Assembly: GCA_947632175.1 (NCBI GenBank)
Contig: CANROC010000001.1
Span: 124,001-188,000 of the forward strand
Reading direction: 5' to 3'
From: an uncultured Oscillospiraceae bacterium
GTDB taxonomy: Bacteria > Bacillota > Clostridia > Oscillospirales > Oscillospiraceae
DNA length: 64,000 nucleotides
Shown: positions 49,189 to 56,974 of the stretch, in pieces
Layout of the letters: the number at the start of each line of letters is the position of its first letter
Numbering within the stretch: the stretch's first letter is position 1
Program-made: the position numbers and the translations under genes
The notes under the pieces: generated by a model
What the model was told of the DNA's origin: nothing
What the model saw: the letters and a program-made list of their open reading frames with translations, nothing else
The model's database searches: none

Positions 49189-49807
49189 CAGGCGGCAAGG
49201 CGGAATTGGCAGGAGCGGTTCATCAAACCCGCTCTCTCATCCCCCGCTCGCTGCCCCCCCTGCCCCGCCCTGCGAGGAGGGGGCTTAAAAAGGTTGCGCC
49301 TGCGGCGCATTCTTTGATTTCCCCGCGCGGCGGGGACGGGGGACGGGCGGACACATGGGTCCGCCCCTACATTTTCCAAATTACGTTTCATCACTGCAGT
49401 AGGGGCCGCCACTCCTGGCGGCCCGCGTTGTTGTTTCGGACCGGCCCCGTTCACCGCCGTAGGGGTCGCCGTCCTCGGCGACCCGCGTCTCGATGACCAC
49501 CGATGTCGGTTGAACGGGATTGCCTTCCATATTCCCCGTAGGGGCGGACCCATGTGTCCGCCCGTGACCGCGTTGCGTTGTCGGGACGGTCAGGTAGACG
49601 CCCCCACCCTGCCCGTCGCTGCGCTCGGGCACCCCTCCCGGAGAGAGGGGCAAAAGAGGTTGCGATATTGGAACGGTTCCGAAAACCCGCACCCGCCCCC
49701 CGTCTCGGAGCCCCCTCCTCGTAGGAGGGGGGCAGGGGGGAAGCGAGCGTGGGTTGACAGAGCGGTTCCGGCAAAACAGCCGCGCCCGCCTCCGACGCCC
49801 GTCCCCC
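49189..49807. repeat. Intergenic mosaic repeat block 9
   Basis: Convergent gap. Units: a GAGGAGGGGG variant (49273), GGGCGGACACATGGGTCCGCCC type (49345, 49543), CCGCCACTCCTGGCGG (49407), TCGCCGTCCTCGGCGA (49466; loop base changed), CCCTCCCGGAGAGAGGG variant (49631) and GAGGAGGGGG (49715). Confidence 0.86.
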
Positions 49808-50986
49808 TTACTTCCCCCTCTCCTCCAGCCACCTCACGGCGCAGTGGGTCAGCCCCGCCGCGCCGACCGGCAGGACGTCCTCGTTGAACATGACCTTGGG
49901 GTTATGCGCCGGGGCGTCGCCGCGTTCGTCAGGGAAGCCGGAGGCCAGGTAGATGAAGGCCGTGGGGACGCGCTCGGCCACCAGGGCGAAGTCCTCGGAG
50001 GCGCTGGAGGCGATGCCGGGATACTCGGCAAAGCCGGGGATGTCCATCTCCCGGAGGTACCCCATCATCTCCCGCACGGTGTCGCCGTCGCACACCAGCG
50101 GCGGCACGCCCCGGGGGATCTCCACCACGGCCTCGCCGCCGTAGGCTTTGGCGATGCCCTCGGTGAGCTCACGGATGCGCCGGAGGAGCTTGTCCCGGGC
50201 CTCCTTGTCGTTGGTGCGGACGGTGCCCTCCAGCACGGCGGTGTCGGGGATGATGTTGGCGGTGGAGCCGGCCTCGAAGTGCCCCACGGTGAGGAGCGTG
50301 GACTTCTGGGGGTCGGACTCCCGGGCGATGAGCTCCTGGAGCCCTAAATGGATGTGGACGCCGATGTTGATGGGGTCCACCGCCGTGTGGGGATAGGCCC
50401 CGTGGCCGCCGCGCCCCTTTATGGTGATCTTGAAAATGTCCGTGGAGAACATCATGGTGGAGCGGTCGTTGTACATGACGAGGCCCACCGGGAGCTTCCC
50501 CGGCCCGGTGTGGAAGGCCAGCGCCGCCGCCGGCGCGGGGTTTTCCAGGATGCCGGCCCCGATCATGTTCTTGCTGCCCTCGAAGGTCTCCTCCCCCGGC
50601 TGGAACATGAATTTCACGGTGCCCTTGAGCTCCCCCTCCCGCTCCTTGAGCATTCTGGCCGCCGTCAGGAGCATGGCGGCGTGGCAGTCGTGGCCGCAGG
50701 CGTGGGCCTCCGTGCCCGTGGGGCAGGCGAAGTCAAGGCCCGACTCCTCCGGCATGGGCAGGGCGTCCATGTCCGCCCGCAGCAGCAGGACGGGCTCCCC
50801 GGACCCCAGCGTGGCGGTGACGCCCTCCCCCAGGGGCCTCGGGTCCAGGCCGTAAGCGCGGAGCTTCTCCGTCACAAAGGCCACGGCCTTGGGCATGTGG
50901 ACGCCGCATTCGGCGTTTTTGTGGAAGAACCGGCGGTTTTCCACCGTCTCGGCCTTGAGCTCCAGGGCTCTTTCGTATGCGTTCAT
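49808..50986 (-). CDS. M20-family amidohydrolase (N-acyl-amino-acid hydrolase type)
   Basis: 392 aa. Metal-site motifs of the M20D group: LLRADMDALPM, ACGHDCHAAMLL, FQPGEETFEGSKNMI and FHTGPG. The lid domain holds KGRGGHGAYPHTAVDPI. C-terminal ASSASEDFALVAERVP matches the final ligand region. Such enzymes hydrolyse N-acetyl or N-acyl amino acids, or indole conjugates, in the cytosol; the substrate is not determined by sequence. ATG at 50986 has GGGAGGTCGC upstream. Promoter at 51016-51044. Divergent from the TrmH gene. Confidence 0.93.
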   Translation of the reverse strand: MNAYERALELKAETVENRRFFHKNAECGVHMPKAVAFVTEKLRAYGLDPRPLGEGVTATLGSGEPVLLLRADMDALPMPEESGLDFACPTGTEAHACGHDCHAAMLLTAARMLKEREGELKGTVKFMFQPGEETFEGSKNMIGAGILENPAPAAALAFHTGPGKLPVGLVMYNDRSTMMFSTDIFKITIKGRGGHGAYPHTAVDPINIGVHIHLGLQELIARESDPQKSTLLTVGHFEAGSTANIIPDTAVLEGTVRTNDKEARDKLLRRIRELTEGIAKAYGGEAVVEIPRGVPPLVCDGDTVREMMGYLREMDIPGFAEYPGIASSASEDFALVAERVPTAFIYLASGFPDERGDAPAHNPKVMFNEDVLPVGAAGLTHCAVRWLEERGK

Positions 50987-51015
50987 AAAAGCGACCTCCC
51001 GTCATTTTTTTCACT

Positions 51016-51044
51016 ATTATACACCTTTGCGCGTTGACTTGAAA
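51016..51044 (-). promoter_or_regulatory. Promoter of the M20 gene (overlaps the divergent promoter)
   Basis: On the minus strand TTTCAA (complement of 51039-51044), 17-bp spacer, perfect TATAAT (complement of 51016-51021). Confidence 0.72.
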
Positions 51045-51062
51045 GGGGCGCCGTGATAAAAT
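51034..51062 (+). promoter_or_regulatory. Promoter of the TrmH-family gene
   Basis: TTGACT (51034-51039), 17-bp spacer, TAAAAT (51057-51062). Its -35 shares bases with the -35 of the minus-strand promoter. Confidence 0.72.
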
Positions 51063-51083
51063 TTTCACAAAGGATGTGTCTGG

Positions 51084-51899
51084 ATGGAAAACATCATCGA
51101 AGTCACCGATCTCACCGCCCCCGGCCTCGCCCCCTACGTATCCCTGACGGAGGCCCAGCTGCGCTCCCGTCTCGACCCGGCGCGGGGGCTCATCATCGTG
51201 GAGAGCCCCAAGGTCATCGCCACCGCCCTGGACCGGGGGCTGAAGCCGGTGTCGCTCCTCATGGAGCGCCGGCACATCGCCGGCGACGGCGCGGCGGTGA
51301 TCGCCCGGTGCGGGGACGTGCCCGTCTACACCGGGGCGCGGGAGACGCTCAGCGCCCTCACCGGCTACACTCTTACCCGGGGCGTGCTGTGCGCCATGCG
51401 CCGTCCCGCCCCCACGCGGCCGGAGGCGGTTTTGGAGCGCGCCCGCCGCGCGGCGGTGCTGGAGGGGGTGGTGGACGCCACCAACATCGGCGCTGTCTTC
51501 CGCTCGGCGGCGGCGCTGGGGGTGGACGCGGTGCTCCTGGCCCCCACCTGCTGCGACCCCCTCAACCGCCGGAGCATCCGGGTGAGCATGGGCGCGGTCT
51601 TCCAGGTCCCCTGGGCCACGCTGGACGGCTGGCCGGAGGCGGGCTTCGCCCTTTTGCGCGCCTACGGCTTCCGGACCGCCGCCCTGGCGCTGACGGACGC
51701 CTCCCTGCCCGTGGACGACCCGTCCCTCAGGGCCGCGCCGCGCCTCGCCATGGTCCTGGGAAGCGAGGGGGACGGCCTCTCCCCCGCCGCCCTGGCCCTG
51801 GCCGACAATGCGGTGAGGATCCCCATGGCCCACGGGGTGGATTCCCTGAACGTGGCCGCCGCCGCGGCGGTGGCGTTCTGGGAGCTGCGGGCGCGATAA
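51084..51899 (+). CDS. TrmH/SpoU-family RNA 2'-O-methyltransferase
   Basis: 271 aa. An N-terminal substrate-binding region (IIVESPKVIATALDRGLKP) precedes the knotted SPOUT domain with the three motifs VVDATNIGAVFRSAAALGVD, LGSEGDGLSP and IPMAHGVDSLNVAAAAAV. Methylates ribose 2'-OH of rRNA or tRNA with SAM; the target nucleotide is not assignable. AAAGGATGTGTCTGG precedes the ATG. Followed at about 100 bp by the amidase, which may have its own promoter. Confidence 0.93.
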   Translation: MENIIEVTDLTAPGLAPYVSLTEAQLRSRLDPARGLIIVESPKVIATALDRGLKPVSLLMERRHIAGDGAAVIARCGDVPVYTGARETLSALTGYTLTRGVLCAMRRPAPTRPEAVLERARRAAVLEGVVDATNIGAVFRSAAALGVDAVLLAPTCCDPLNRRSIRVSMGAVFQVPWATLDGWPEAGFALLRAYGFRTAALALTDASLPVDDPSLRAAPRLAMVLGSEGDGLSPAALALADNAVRIPMAHGVDSLNVAAAAAVAFWELRAR

Positions 51900-52000
51900 A
51901 AAAATTTTTTGAAAAATTTGTCGGATGATGCAGAAAGGATGCTTTACCGCGCTATACTGACGGCGCTGGACAAACCGGCAAAGACGAGAGGAGTGGGAAC

Positions 52001-52777
52001 ATGACCAGCTGGGAAGAGGAATACGAGAAGCAGGCCGCCCGGGAGGACGAGCTTTACCGCCGGAGACTGGCGGCGGAGGCCCGCCGCCGCGCCCATCGGA
52101 GGAAGCTTTTGACGCTGGCGGCGATCCTGGCGCTTTTCATCGCCGTCACCGTCCTCATCGTGGTCATGACCGTCCACAGCGCCGGCTCCAGCCGGGACCG
52201 GGACGAGGACGATACGCCCTCCACGCAGACGGAGCCCGAGAAGGATCCCCCCGAGACGGAGCCGGCCAGGACTCTCCCGCAGAACATCGAGATCCCGGAC
52301 TGGATCACCGTGGACCTCCTGCCCCTCAACGAGTATTCCCGCCCCGGCGAGGCCCTGCCCGTGGTCAACGGCGTGGTGGTCCACTATGTGGGCAACCCCA
52401 ACACCACCGCCAAGCAGAACAGGTCCTATTTTGCCAATCTAGCCCAGACCCACGCCACCTCCGCCAGCAGCCACTTCATCATCGGCCTGGAGGGCGAGAT
52501 CATCCTGTGCGTGCCCCTGGAGGAGATCAGCTACTGCTCCACCGTCCGCAACTACGACACCATCGCCATCGAGTGCTGTCATCCGGACGAGACGGGCAAG
52601 TTCACCGAAGCCACCGAGGCGTCCCTGGTGAAGCTCCTCAAATGGCTGTGCGACGTCTACGACCTTGGCCGCGACGACGTCATCCGCCACTACGACATCG
52701 CCGGCAAGGTCTGCCCCAAATACTACGTCGATCACCCCGACGCCTGGGAGTCCCTCAAAAACCGCGTCTTCCCATGA
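52001..52777 (+). CDS. Membrane-anchored N-acetylmuramoyl-L-alanine amidase (Amidase_2)
   Basis: 258 aa. A highly charged cytoplasmic N terminus (residues 1-35) is followed by one membrane helix (about 37-60), a Thr/Glu/Pro linker, and an Amidase_2/PGRP domain. Zinc ligands are expected at VVHYVGNPNTTA and in IRHYDIAGKVCPKYYVDHP; SSHFIIGLEGEIILCVPLEE is the central strand. Cleaves the bond between MurNAc and the stem peptide; a cortex- or division-related role is possible in a spore former. AGAGGAGTGGGAAC precedes the ATG. Confidence 0.92.
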   Translation: MTSWEEEYEKQAAREDELYRRRLAAEARRRAHRRKLLTLAAILALFIAVTVLIVVMTVHSAGSSRDRDEDDTPSTQTEPEKDPPETEPARTLPQNIEIPDWITVDLLPLNEYSRPGEALPVVNGVVVHYVGNPNTTAKQNRSYFANLAQTHATSASSHFIIGLEGEIILCVPLEEISYCSTVRNYDTIAIECCHPDETGKFTEATEASLVKLLKWLCDVYDLGRDDVIRHYDIAGKVCPKYYVDHPDAWESLKNRVFP

Positions 52778-52810
52778 CACCCCAGCGCCCCAACGATTTA
52801 TCTTACCTGC

Positions 52811-52839
52811 ATTATACCACAAAAACGCGGACTTGTCAA
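52811..52839 (-). promoter_or_regulatory. Consensus promoter antisense to the amidase gene
   Basis: On the minus strand a perfect TTGACA (complement of 52834-52839), 17-bp spacer, perfect TATAAT (complement of 52811-52816), preceded by TTTGTGG. It fires into the 3' end of the amidase gene; no minus-strand gene follows. Confidence 0.78.
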
Positions 52840-54334
52840 GTATTTTTTAAGTAAAATAGAAATATTTTTACGCCCCGGCAGCTTCCGCCCCGCCCCCTTT
52901 CTTCGAACCCGCGCCGTCCTCCCCACGTTCGCTTCCCCCCTGCCCCGCCCTGCGAGGAGGGGGGCAAAAAAGGTTGCGCCGCTTTTGCGGCGCATTCTTT
53001 GATTTCCCCGCGCGGCGGGGACGGTGGACGGGCGGACCCATGGGTCCGCCCGTGGCACGTTGCGGGACGAAAACGGGTCCGATAAAACGAATCCGCCCCA
53101 TTTACACCGTAGGGGCCGCCACTCTTGGCGGCCCGCGTTGCAGGGCTCGGATTGCTCCCGATGAACGCCGTAGGGGTCGCCGTCCCCGGCGACCCGCGTT
53201 GCGACAACCACCAATATCGGTTGAATGGGATAACCTCCCACATCCCCCGTAGGGGCGGACCCATGTGTCCGCCCGTGACACGTTGCGGGACGGGGACGGG
53301 TCCGATAAGACGAAAATTGGTGGTTATCGGAGGGGCGGGTCGCCGAGACGGCGACCCCTACGGCGGTGTTCGGGACGGGTCAATAGACGCAACGCGGGCC
53401 GCCAAGAGTGGCGGCCCCTACAAGGTACGTTGTCGGAACCGTTCCGACAAATCGCACCCGCCCCCGTCTCAGTGCCCCCTCCTCGTAGGAGGGGGGCAGG
53501 GGGGCAGCGAACGTTGGATAACAGAACGGTTCCGATAAAACGAATCCGCCCAAATTACGCCGTAGGGGCCGCCACTCCTGGCGGCCCGCGTTGCAGGTTT
53601 CGGATTGTCCCCGATAGACGCCGTAGGGGTCGCCGTCCCCGGCGACCCGCGTTTCGATGACCTCCGGTGTTGGCTGAATGGGACAACTTTCCCCATCCCC
53701 CGTAAGGGCGGACCCATGTGTCCGCCCGTGGTACGTGGCGGGATGGGAACGGGTCCGATAAAACGGAAAATGGTGGGTATCGGGGGCCATGGGCCGCCGT
53801 GGGCGGCGGCCCGTACGGCGGTGTTCGGAACGTGTCAATCATCGATGGGCGGGTCGCCGAGACGGAGACCCCTACGGCGGTGTTCGGGACGTGTCAATAG
53901 ACGCAACGCGGGCCGCCAAGAGTGGCGGCCCCTACAAGGTACGTTGTCGGAACCGTTCCGACAAATCGCACCCGCCCCGTCACGGAGCCCCCTCCTCGTA
54001 GGAGGGGGGCAGGGGGGAAGCGAACGTTGGATAACAGATTGGTTCCGACAAACCGCACCTACCTCCAACTACGTTGCCCCTCCAGCGGAGGGGACAGCCG
54101 CGAAGCGGCAGGGGTGGTGACGCGGCGGCGGGGGCGGGCGGGTGGGGAAATCCAAGAATGCGCCGCAGGCGCAAACCTTTCCCCGCCGCCGCGGACCCTT
54201 CCGGCGCTTCGCGCCACCTCCCCCACGGGGGAGGTTATTAAGCTCCCCCCTGGGGCTGCGCCCGCAGGCGCGTGTCGGAGGCCAACCGCCCCGCAGGGGC
54301 GGCTCTTGGCGAGTCGCAGTGCCGCTTGCGGCGC

Positions 54335-54410
54335 GCGCAGCGTGACAGCAGGGAAGTCCCTCGTGAAAGGTCCGCAGACCTTTCACGAGGGACTTCCCGC
54401 ACGTATCCCA
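54335..54410 (-). repeat. Partial palindrome element, copy 3 (inverted)
   Basis: Read on the minus strand: ACGTGCG, a perfect 22-bp palindrome around TGCG (54351-54398), then CTGCTGTCACGCTGCGCGCG, exactly the frame of 20952-21159. The arms (GGGAAGTCCCTCGTGAAAGG...) match neither of the other copies. Confidence 0.7.
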
Positions 54411-54419
54411 TGGCATTTG

Positions 54420-54447
54420 AAAGCCGCAAAGCGGCCTTCAAAGCCAG
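54420..54447 (-). terminator. Hairpin after ackA
   Basis: TTTGAAAGCCGC / GCGGCCTTCAAA (one mismatch) ends at the ackA stop. No long T-run, so terminator function is likely but unproven. Confidence 0.5.
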
Positions 54448-54448
54448 C

Positions 54449-55645
54449 TTATTTGCAAAGCTCCGCCGTATCCATGGCGATCATCAGCTCCTCATTCGTG
54501 GGGATGACGAAGACCTTGACCTTGGAGTCGGCGGCGGAGATCTCCTCCTTGCCGCGGGTGGCGTTGCAGTGGGGGCATATCTTGACGCCCATGTACTCCA
54601 ATCCCGAGGCGATGCGCATGCGCATGTCGGCGTCGTTCTCGCCCACGCCGGCGGTGAAGACGATGGCGTCTACCCCGCCCATGGCGGCGGCGTACGCACC
54701 GATGTACTTCTTCACCTCGTAGGCGAACTTATCCAGCGCCAGGGCGGCGCGCTCGTTGCCCTCCTTGGCGGCGGCGGCGAGGTCCCGGAAGTCGGAGCTG
54801 ACGCCGGAGATGCCGAGGACACCGGACTTCTTGTTGAGGACGTTCAGCATTTCCTTGATATCCCAGCCGTAACGGCCCATGAGGTACTCCATGATGGTGG
54901 GGTCGATGTCGCCGGAGCGGGTGCCCATGGGGAAGCCGGCGAGAGGCCCCAGGCCCATGGAGGTGTCCACCACCTTGCCGTCCACGATGGCGGCGAGAGA
55001 GGAGCCGTTGCCCAGGTGGCAGGAGATGATCTTCGTCCCCTCGGGGCTGTCCTTGCCAAGGGCCCGGACGGCCTGGGCGGCGATGTACTTGTGGCTGGTG
55101 CCGTGGAAGCCGTAGCGGCGGACGCCGTCCTTCTCGTAGTACTCGTAGGGCAGGGCGTAGATGTACGCCTTGGGGGGCATGGTCTGGTGGAAGGCGGTGT
55201 CGAAGACGGCCACCTGCTTCTTCCCGGGCATGGCCTCCATACAGGCGCGGATGCCCATGAGGTTGGCGGGGTTGTGGAGAGGCCCGAAGGGGATGCACCG
55301 CTCGATGGCGGCGATGACGTCGTCGTCGATGAGGCAGGAGGCGGCAAACTCCGCGCCGCCGTGGACGACGCGGTGGCCCACGGCGTCAATTTCGTCGGTG
55401 GAGGCGATGACGCCGCACTCAGGGCTCACCAGGGCGTCCATGACGGCCTTGATGGCCTCGTTGTGGGTGGGCATGGGGATGTCGCGCTTCACGTCCTCCC
55501 GGCCGGGGACCTTGTGGGTGAGGCGGCCGTCGATGCCGATGCGCTCGCAAAGGCCCTTGGCGAAGACGGCCCCGGAGTCGGAGTCCATGAGCTGGTATTT
55601 GAGAGAGGAGGAACCGGCGTTGATGACAAGAATTTTCATTTTCAT
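54449..55645 (-). CDS. ackA: Acetate kinase
   Basis: 398 aa, the usual length. ASKHA-fold motifs: VINAGSSSLKYQLMD at the N terminus, GHRVVHGGAEF, FDTAFHQTMPPKAYIYALPY, RYGFHGTSHKYIA, HLGNGSSLAAI, and DTSMGLGPLAGFPMGTRSGDIDP. Makes ATP from acetyl phosphate, the last step of acetate fermentation. No pta is adjacent. Two in-frame ATGs are six bases apart; the first (55645) is taken because GGGAAGG is spaced best for it. Promoter at 55694-55722. Confidence 0.98.
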   Translation of the reverse strand: MKMKILVINAGSSSLKYQLMDSDSGAVFAKGLCERIGIDGRLTHKVPGREDVKRDIPMPTHNEAIKAVMDALVSPECGVIASTDEIDAVGHRVVHGGAEFAASCLIDDDVIAAIERCIPFGPLHNPANLMGIRACMEAMPGKKQVAVFDTAFHQTMPPKAYIYALPYEYYEKDGVRRYGFHGTSHKYIAAQAVRALGKDSPEGTKIISCHLGNGSSLAAIVDGKVVDTSMGLGPLAGFPMGTRSGDIDPTIMEYLMGRYGWDIKEMLNVLNKKSGVLGISGVSSDFRDLAAAAKEGNERAALALDKFAYEVKKYIGAYAAAMGGVDAIVFTAGVGENDADMRMRIASGLEYMGVKICPHCNATRGKEEISAADSKVKVFVIPTNEELMIAMDTAELCK

Positions 55646-55654
55646 TACCTTCCC

Positions 55655-55683
55655 TTGTAAATTTGTCGGCGCTGGGTTACAAT
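55655..55683 (+). promoter_or_regulatory. tmcAL promoter
   Basis: TTGTAA (55655-55660), 17-bp spacer, TACAAT (55678-55683). Confidence 0.65.
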
Positions 55684-55693
55684 AGATACGTCT

Positions 55694-55722
55694 ATTTTAA
55701 TACAACTTCCCGTTTTAGACAA
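55694..55722 (-). promoter_or_regulatory. ackA promoter
   Basis: On the minus strand TTGTCT (complement of 55717-55722), 17-bp spacer, TAAAAT (complement of 55694-55699). Confidence 0.68.
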
Positions 55723-55749
55723 CACTTTTTTGCCGTTGGGGGAAATTTT

Positions 55750-56943
55750 ATGCAAATCACCGGGATCGTCTGCGAATATAACCCCTTTCACCTGGGCCAC
55801 AGCCGCCAGCTGGAGGCGGCGCGGCGCGCGGTCAACGAGGACTGCGCCGTGGTGTGCGTCATGAGCGGGAACTTCGTCCAGCGGGGGGAGCCGGCCATTT
55901 TGTCCAAGGCCGCCCGGGCGGAGATGGCCGTCCGGTGCGGGGCGGACCTGGCGGTGGAGCTGCCCCTGCCCTGGGCGCTGGCATCGGCGGAGCGGTTCGC
56001 CGACGGCGGCGTGGCGCTTTTGCAGGCCCTGGGCGCGGACAGCGTCGCCTTCGGCGCGGAGTGCCCCGACGTGTCGCGCCTACGGGCCCTGGCGGAGGCT
56101 CTTTTGCGGGAGGAGACAGGGGCGCTCATCCGGGAGAAGCTTCGCGACGGCGTCTCCTACGCCGCGGCGCGGGAGCGGGCGCTTTATGAGCTCGTCGGCC
56201 CGGATGCGGCGCTACTGCGTGAGCCCAACAACATCCTGGCGGTGGAGTACATAAAGGCCGCGCTCCGGCGCGGCGCCGCCCTGCGCTTCACGGCGGTGGA
56301 GCGCTTCGGCGCTTCACACGACGGGCCGGTAAAGGCCGGCGCTGCCAGCGCCGCCGCCATCCGGAAGCTCCTGCTTACAAAAGGCGACCCGTCGCCGTTC
56401 CTGCCGGAGGCGGCGGCGGACATTTTGCGGCGGGAGATTGCCGTCGGCCGGGGGCCGGTGACCGTAGAGGCGGCGGAGGGGGCCATGCTGGCCCGGTTCC
56501 GGACCATGACGGAGGCCGACTTCGCGGCCCTGCCCGACGGGTCCGAGGGCCTCTGGCGGCGGTTCATGGAGGCCGCCAGGTCCCAGCCCACGCTGGAGGC
56601 GGTGCTGGCCCGGGCCAAGACGAAGCGCTACGCCCTCTCGCGTCTCCGGCGCATGGCCATGGCGGCCTACCTGGGCCTCACCGCCGACGCCCGGCCCGAC
56701 GACCCGCCCTACATCCGCGTCCTGGCGGTGGGAAAGCGCGGCCGGGAGGTCCTCCGCCGCGCCAAATTCCGGGGGACCCTCCCCATCCTCACCAAGCCCG
56801 CCGCCGTCCGAAAGCTCTCCCCCGAGGCCCGGTCCCTCTTCGCCCTGGAGTCCCGCGCCTCCGACCTCTACGCCCTCCTGTACCCCTCCCCCGCCCAGCG
56901 CCAGGGCGGAAGCGAGTGGAGAACCGGGCCGGTGGTGGTATGA
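55750..56943 (+). CDS. tmcAL: tRNA(Met) cytidine acetate ligase (TmcAL/YlbM)
   Basis: 397-aa HIGH-type nucleotidyltransferase-like enzyme that activates acetate with ATP to acetylate the wobble cytidine of elongator tRNA-Met. N-terminal GIVCEYNPFHLGHSRQLEAAR holds the HxGH motif, and VVCVMSGNFVQRGEPAILSK follows, both family marks. C-terminal LTADARPDDPPYIRVLAVG and FRGTLPILTKPA also fit. ATG at 55750 with GGGGGAAATTTT upstream; the frame extends 29 codons into promoter DNA. Divergent from ackA; both use acetate-related chemistry, but a link is speculative. Confidence 0.94.
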   Translation: MQITGIVCEYNPFHLGHSRQLEAARRAVNEDCAVVCVMSGNFVQRGEPAILSKAARAEMAVRCGADLAVELPLPWALASAERFADGGVALLQALGADSVAFGAECPDVSRLRALAEALLREETGALIREKLRDGVSYAAARERALYELVGPDAALLREPNNILAVEYIKAALRRGAALRFTAVERFGASHDGPVKAGAASAAAIRKLLLTKGDPSPFLPEAAADILRREIAVGRGPVTVEAAEGAMLARFRTMTEADFAALPDGSEGLWRRFMEAARSQPTLEAVLARAKTKRYALSRLRRMAMAAYLGLTADARPDDPPYIRVLAVGKRGREVLRRAKFRGTLPILTKPAAVRKLSPEARSLFALESRASDLYALLYPSPAQRQGGSEWRTGPVVV

Positions 56944-56955
56944 AGTAAGATAAAA

Positions 56956-56971
56956 TGTTCCACGTGGAACA
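56956..56971. promoter_or_regulatory. parS-like ParB-binding site
   Basis: TGTTCCACGTGGAACA, a perfect 16-bp palindrome. It differs by one base from the classical Bacillus parS TGTTCCACGTGAAACA. The symmetry extends to 24 bp (AAAATG...CATTTT) with no loop, which argues against a terminator. It sits 13 bp past the tmcAL stop. Confidence 0.7.
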
Positions 56972-56974
56972 TTT

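Larger units (their letters stand above)
52860..54448. repeat. Intergenic mosaic repeat block 10 (about 1.6 kb)
   Basis: Convergent gap. Units: GAGGAGGGGG (52948, 53480, 53995), GGGCGGACCCATGGGTCCGCCC (53031) and its ATGTG form (53255, 53705), CCGCCACTCTTGGCGG (53112, 53400 reversed, 53911 reversed), TCGCCGTCCCCGGCGA (53177, 53630), TCGCCGAGACGGCGA (53339), CCGCCGTGGGCGGCGG (53796), and a CTCCAGCGGAGGGG unit (54080). An inverted partial palindrome element with 22-bp arms lies at 54351-54398. Confidence 0.87.
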
